A DNA stretch of 64,000 bases. Origin: an uncultured Bacteroidota bacterium (GTDB lineage Bacteria; Bacteroidota; Bacteroidia; JABEUT01). Each line of letters starts with the position of its first letter. Position 1 is the first letter of the stretch. The stretch is taken from positions 1-64,000 of the forward strand of contig CAIWVW010000010.1 of assembly GCA_903916255.1 (NCBI GenBank), written 5' to 3'. The notes beneath the pieces were generated by a model, which saw only the letters and a list, made by a program, of their open reading frames with translations, had not been told where the DNA came from and did no database searches. Shown in pieces: positions 63,308-64,000 of this stretch. The translations under genes were made by a program, and so were the position numbers.

Positions 63308-64000
63308 ATCAGTAAATTTTTAGTCATACGGTTTAGTTCCATAGGCGATATAGTGCTTACCGGCCCGGTTGTGCGTTGTATTAAACAACAGCTACCCGAT
63401 ACTGAAGTTCATTACCTTACCAAAAAGGTGTTTCTACCGGTGGTACAGGCAATTGGGCATACCGATAAAATCTACGCTATCGAAAAAGATGTGAGCGAAG
63501 TGGCCGATGATTTAAAGAAGGAAGGCTATGATTTCATCATCGACCTTCATCATAACCTCCGCTCCATGAAGGTGAAATCAGCCTTGAAAACGAAATCGGC
63601 TGCTTTTCCAAAACTCAATATAGAGAAGTGGTTGCTGGTAAACCTCAAAATAAATAAACTGCCGGGAATACATATTGTCGATAGATATTTTGAAACTGTA
63701 AAATCAGTAGGAATAAAGAATGACGGGCTGGGGCTGGAATACCATATTCCTGCAAGTGAAGAAATAGACATGGTGAGCCTTCTTGCATCCCACAGAAATG
63801 GGTATATAGGATTTGTAATTGGAGCAAACCATTATACCAAGCAGCTTCCTGCGCATAAAATAATTTCCATTTGCAGGCAATTAGATGGACCTATAGTATT
63901 ACTGGGAGGAAAAAGCGACGAAACAAAGGCGATTCAAATTGAGCAAGCAGTTGGCCCTAAAATATATAATGCATGCGGAAAATACACCATTAACCAATCG
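63308..64000 (+). CDS. Glycosyltransferase family 9 (heptosyltransferase-like), 3' end beyond window
   Basis: About 231 residues are visible. The N-terminus KFLVIRFSSIGDIVLTGPVV is the GT9 signature, followed by DLHHNLRS and GFVIGANHYTKQLPAHKI and IVLLGGKSDE, the usual C-terminal nucleotide-sugar region. It would add heptose or a related sugar to lipopolysaccharide core. No ATG, GTG or TTG precedes the conserved N-terminus: the in-frame stop is at 63302-63304 and only CTT, then ATC (63308), then AGT follow. I place the start at ATC 63308. Confidence 0.83.
   Translation, partial: MSKFLVIRFSSIGDIVLTGPVVRCIKQQLPDTEVHYLTKKVFLPVVQAIGHTDKIYAIEKDVSEVADDLKKEGYDFIIDLHHNLRSMKVKSALKTKSAAFPKLNIEKWLLVNLKINKLPGIHIVDRYFETVKSVGIKNDGLGLEYHIPASEEIDMVSLLASHRNGYIGFVIGANHYTKQLPAHKIISICRQLDGPIVLLGGKSDETKAIQIEQAVGPKIYNACGKYTINQS

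Overview
The window is chromosomal DNA of a Bacteroidota bacterium, most likely an unclassified relative of the Chitinophagales or Sphingobacteriales. Four lines of evidence support this. The division and cell-wall (dcw) cluster has the Bacteroidota gene order. Type A and type B type IX secretion (T9SS) C-terminal signals, a SprB-repeat protein and the gliding lipoprotein GldH are present. The Bacteroidota -7 promoter box TAnnTTTG lies upstream of about twenty genes. Initiation codons are relaxed, with many TTG and GTG. No phage, insertion sequence or CRISPR array is visible.

Region 1 (1-13390, minus strand) is one tightly packed dcw operon read right to left: mraZ-rsmH-ftsL-ftsI-murE-mraY-murD-ftsW-murG-murC-ftsQ-ftsA (ftsA runs off the left edge). 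Genes overlap or lie within a few bases of each other. A three-repeat MraZ operator sits directly upstream of mraZ. MurE carries the DNPR motif of meso-diaminopimelate ligases. Region 2 (13391-30612) holds housekeeping and accessory genes: M16 peptidase, pirin, hotdog thioesterase with the NAD(P)HX repair enzyme Nnr, FkbM methyltransferase, PlsC acyltransferase, a CFA-like methyltransferase with a DUF1295 membrane protein, a YifB/ComM ATPase, a TMTC-like membrane/TPR protein and a secreted C10 protease.

Region 3 (30613-47783) is rich in envelope genes: a SulP transporter, a 1393-residue SprB-repeat surface protein, a CHASE3/PAS hybrid kinase, a two-heme cytochrome c, an LpxR-type lipid A deacylase, a T9SS YCF48-like protein, a TonB-C/beta-barrel fusion, small exported proteins and a BamA/TamA-like barrel. 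Region 4 (47784-64000) has a tRNA-Met, a START-like protein with a Lys/Pro/Ala-rich tail, a PAP2 phosphatase, a CxxCH lipoprotein, a TPR hybrid kinase, free Met-R-sulfoxide reductase, an Ig-like lipoprotein, a class A PBP, a 3-oxoacid CoA-transferase pair, sugar genes, gldH, metF, riboflavin synthase and a truncated GT9 glycosyltransferase.

The most unusual observations are these: three genes whose conserved N-termini have no ATG, GTG or TTG; three genes whose -7 box ends exactly 4 nt before the ATG, predicting leaderless mRNAs; an in-frame insertion of intergenic-type repeat DNA inside the methionine sulfoxide reductase; an Asp for Asn change in the SxN motif of the class A PBP; a two-module higher-order repeat in the SprB-type protein; and two unusual domain fusions. 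I saw no clear new defence or mobile system.
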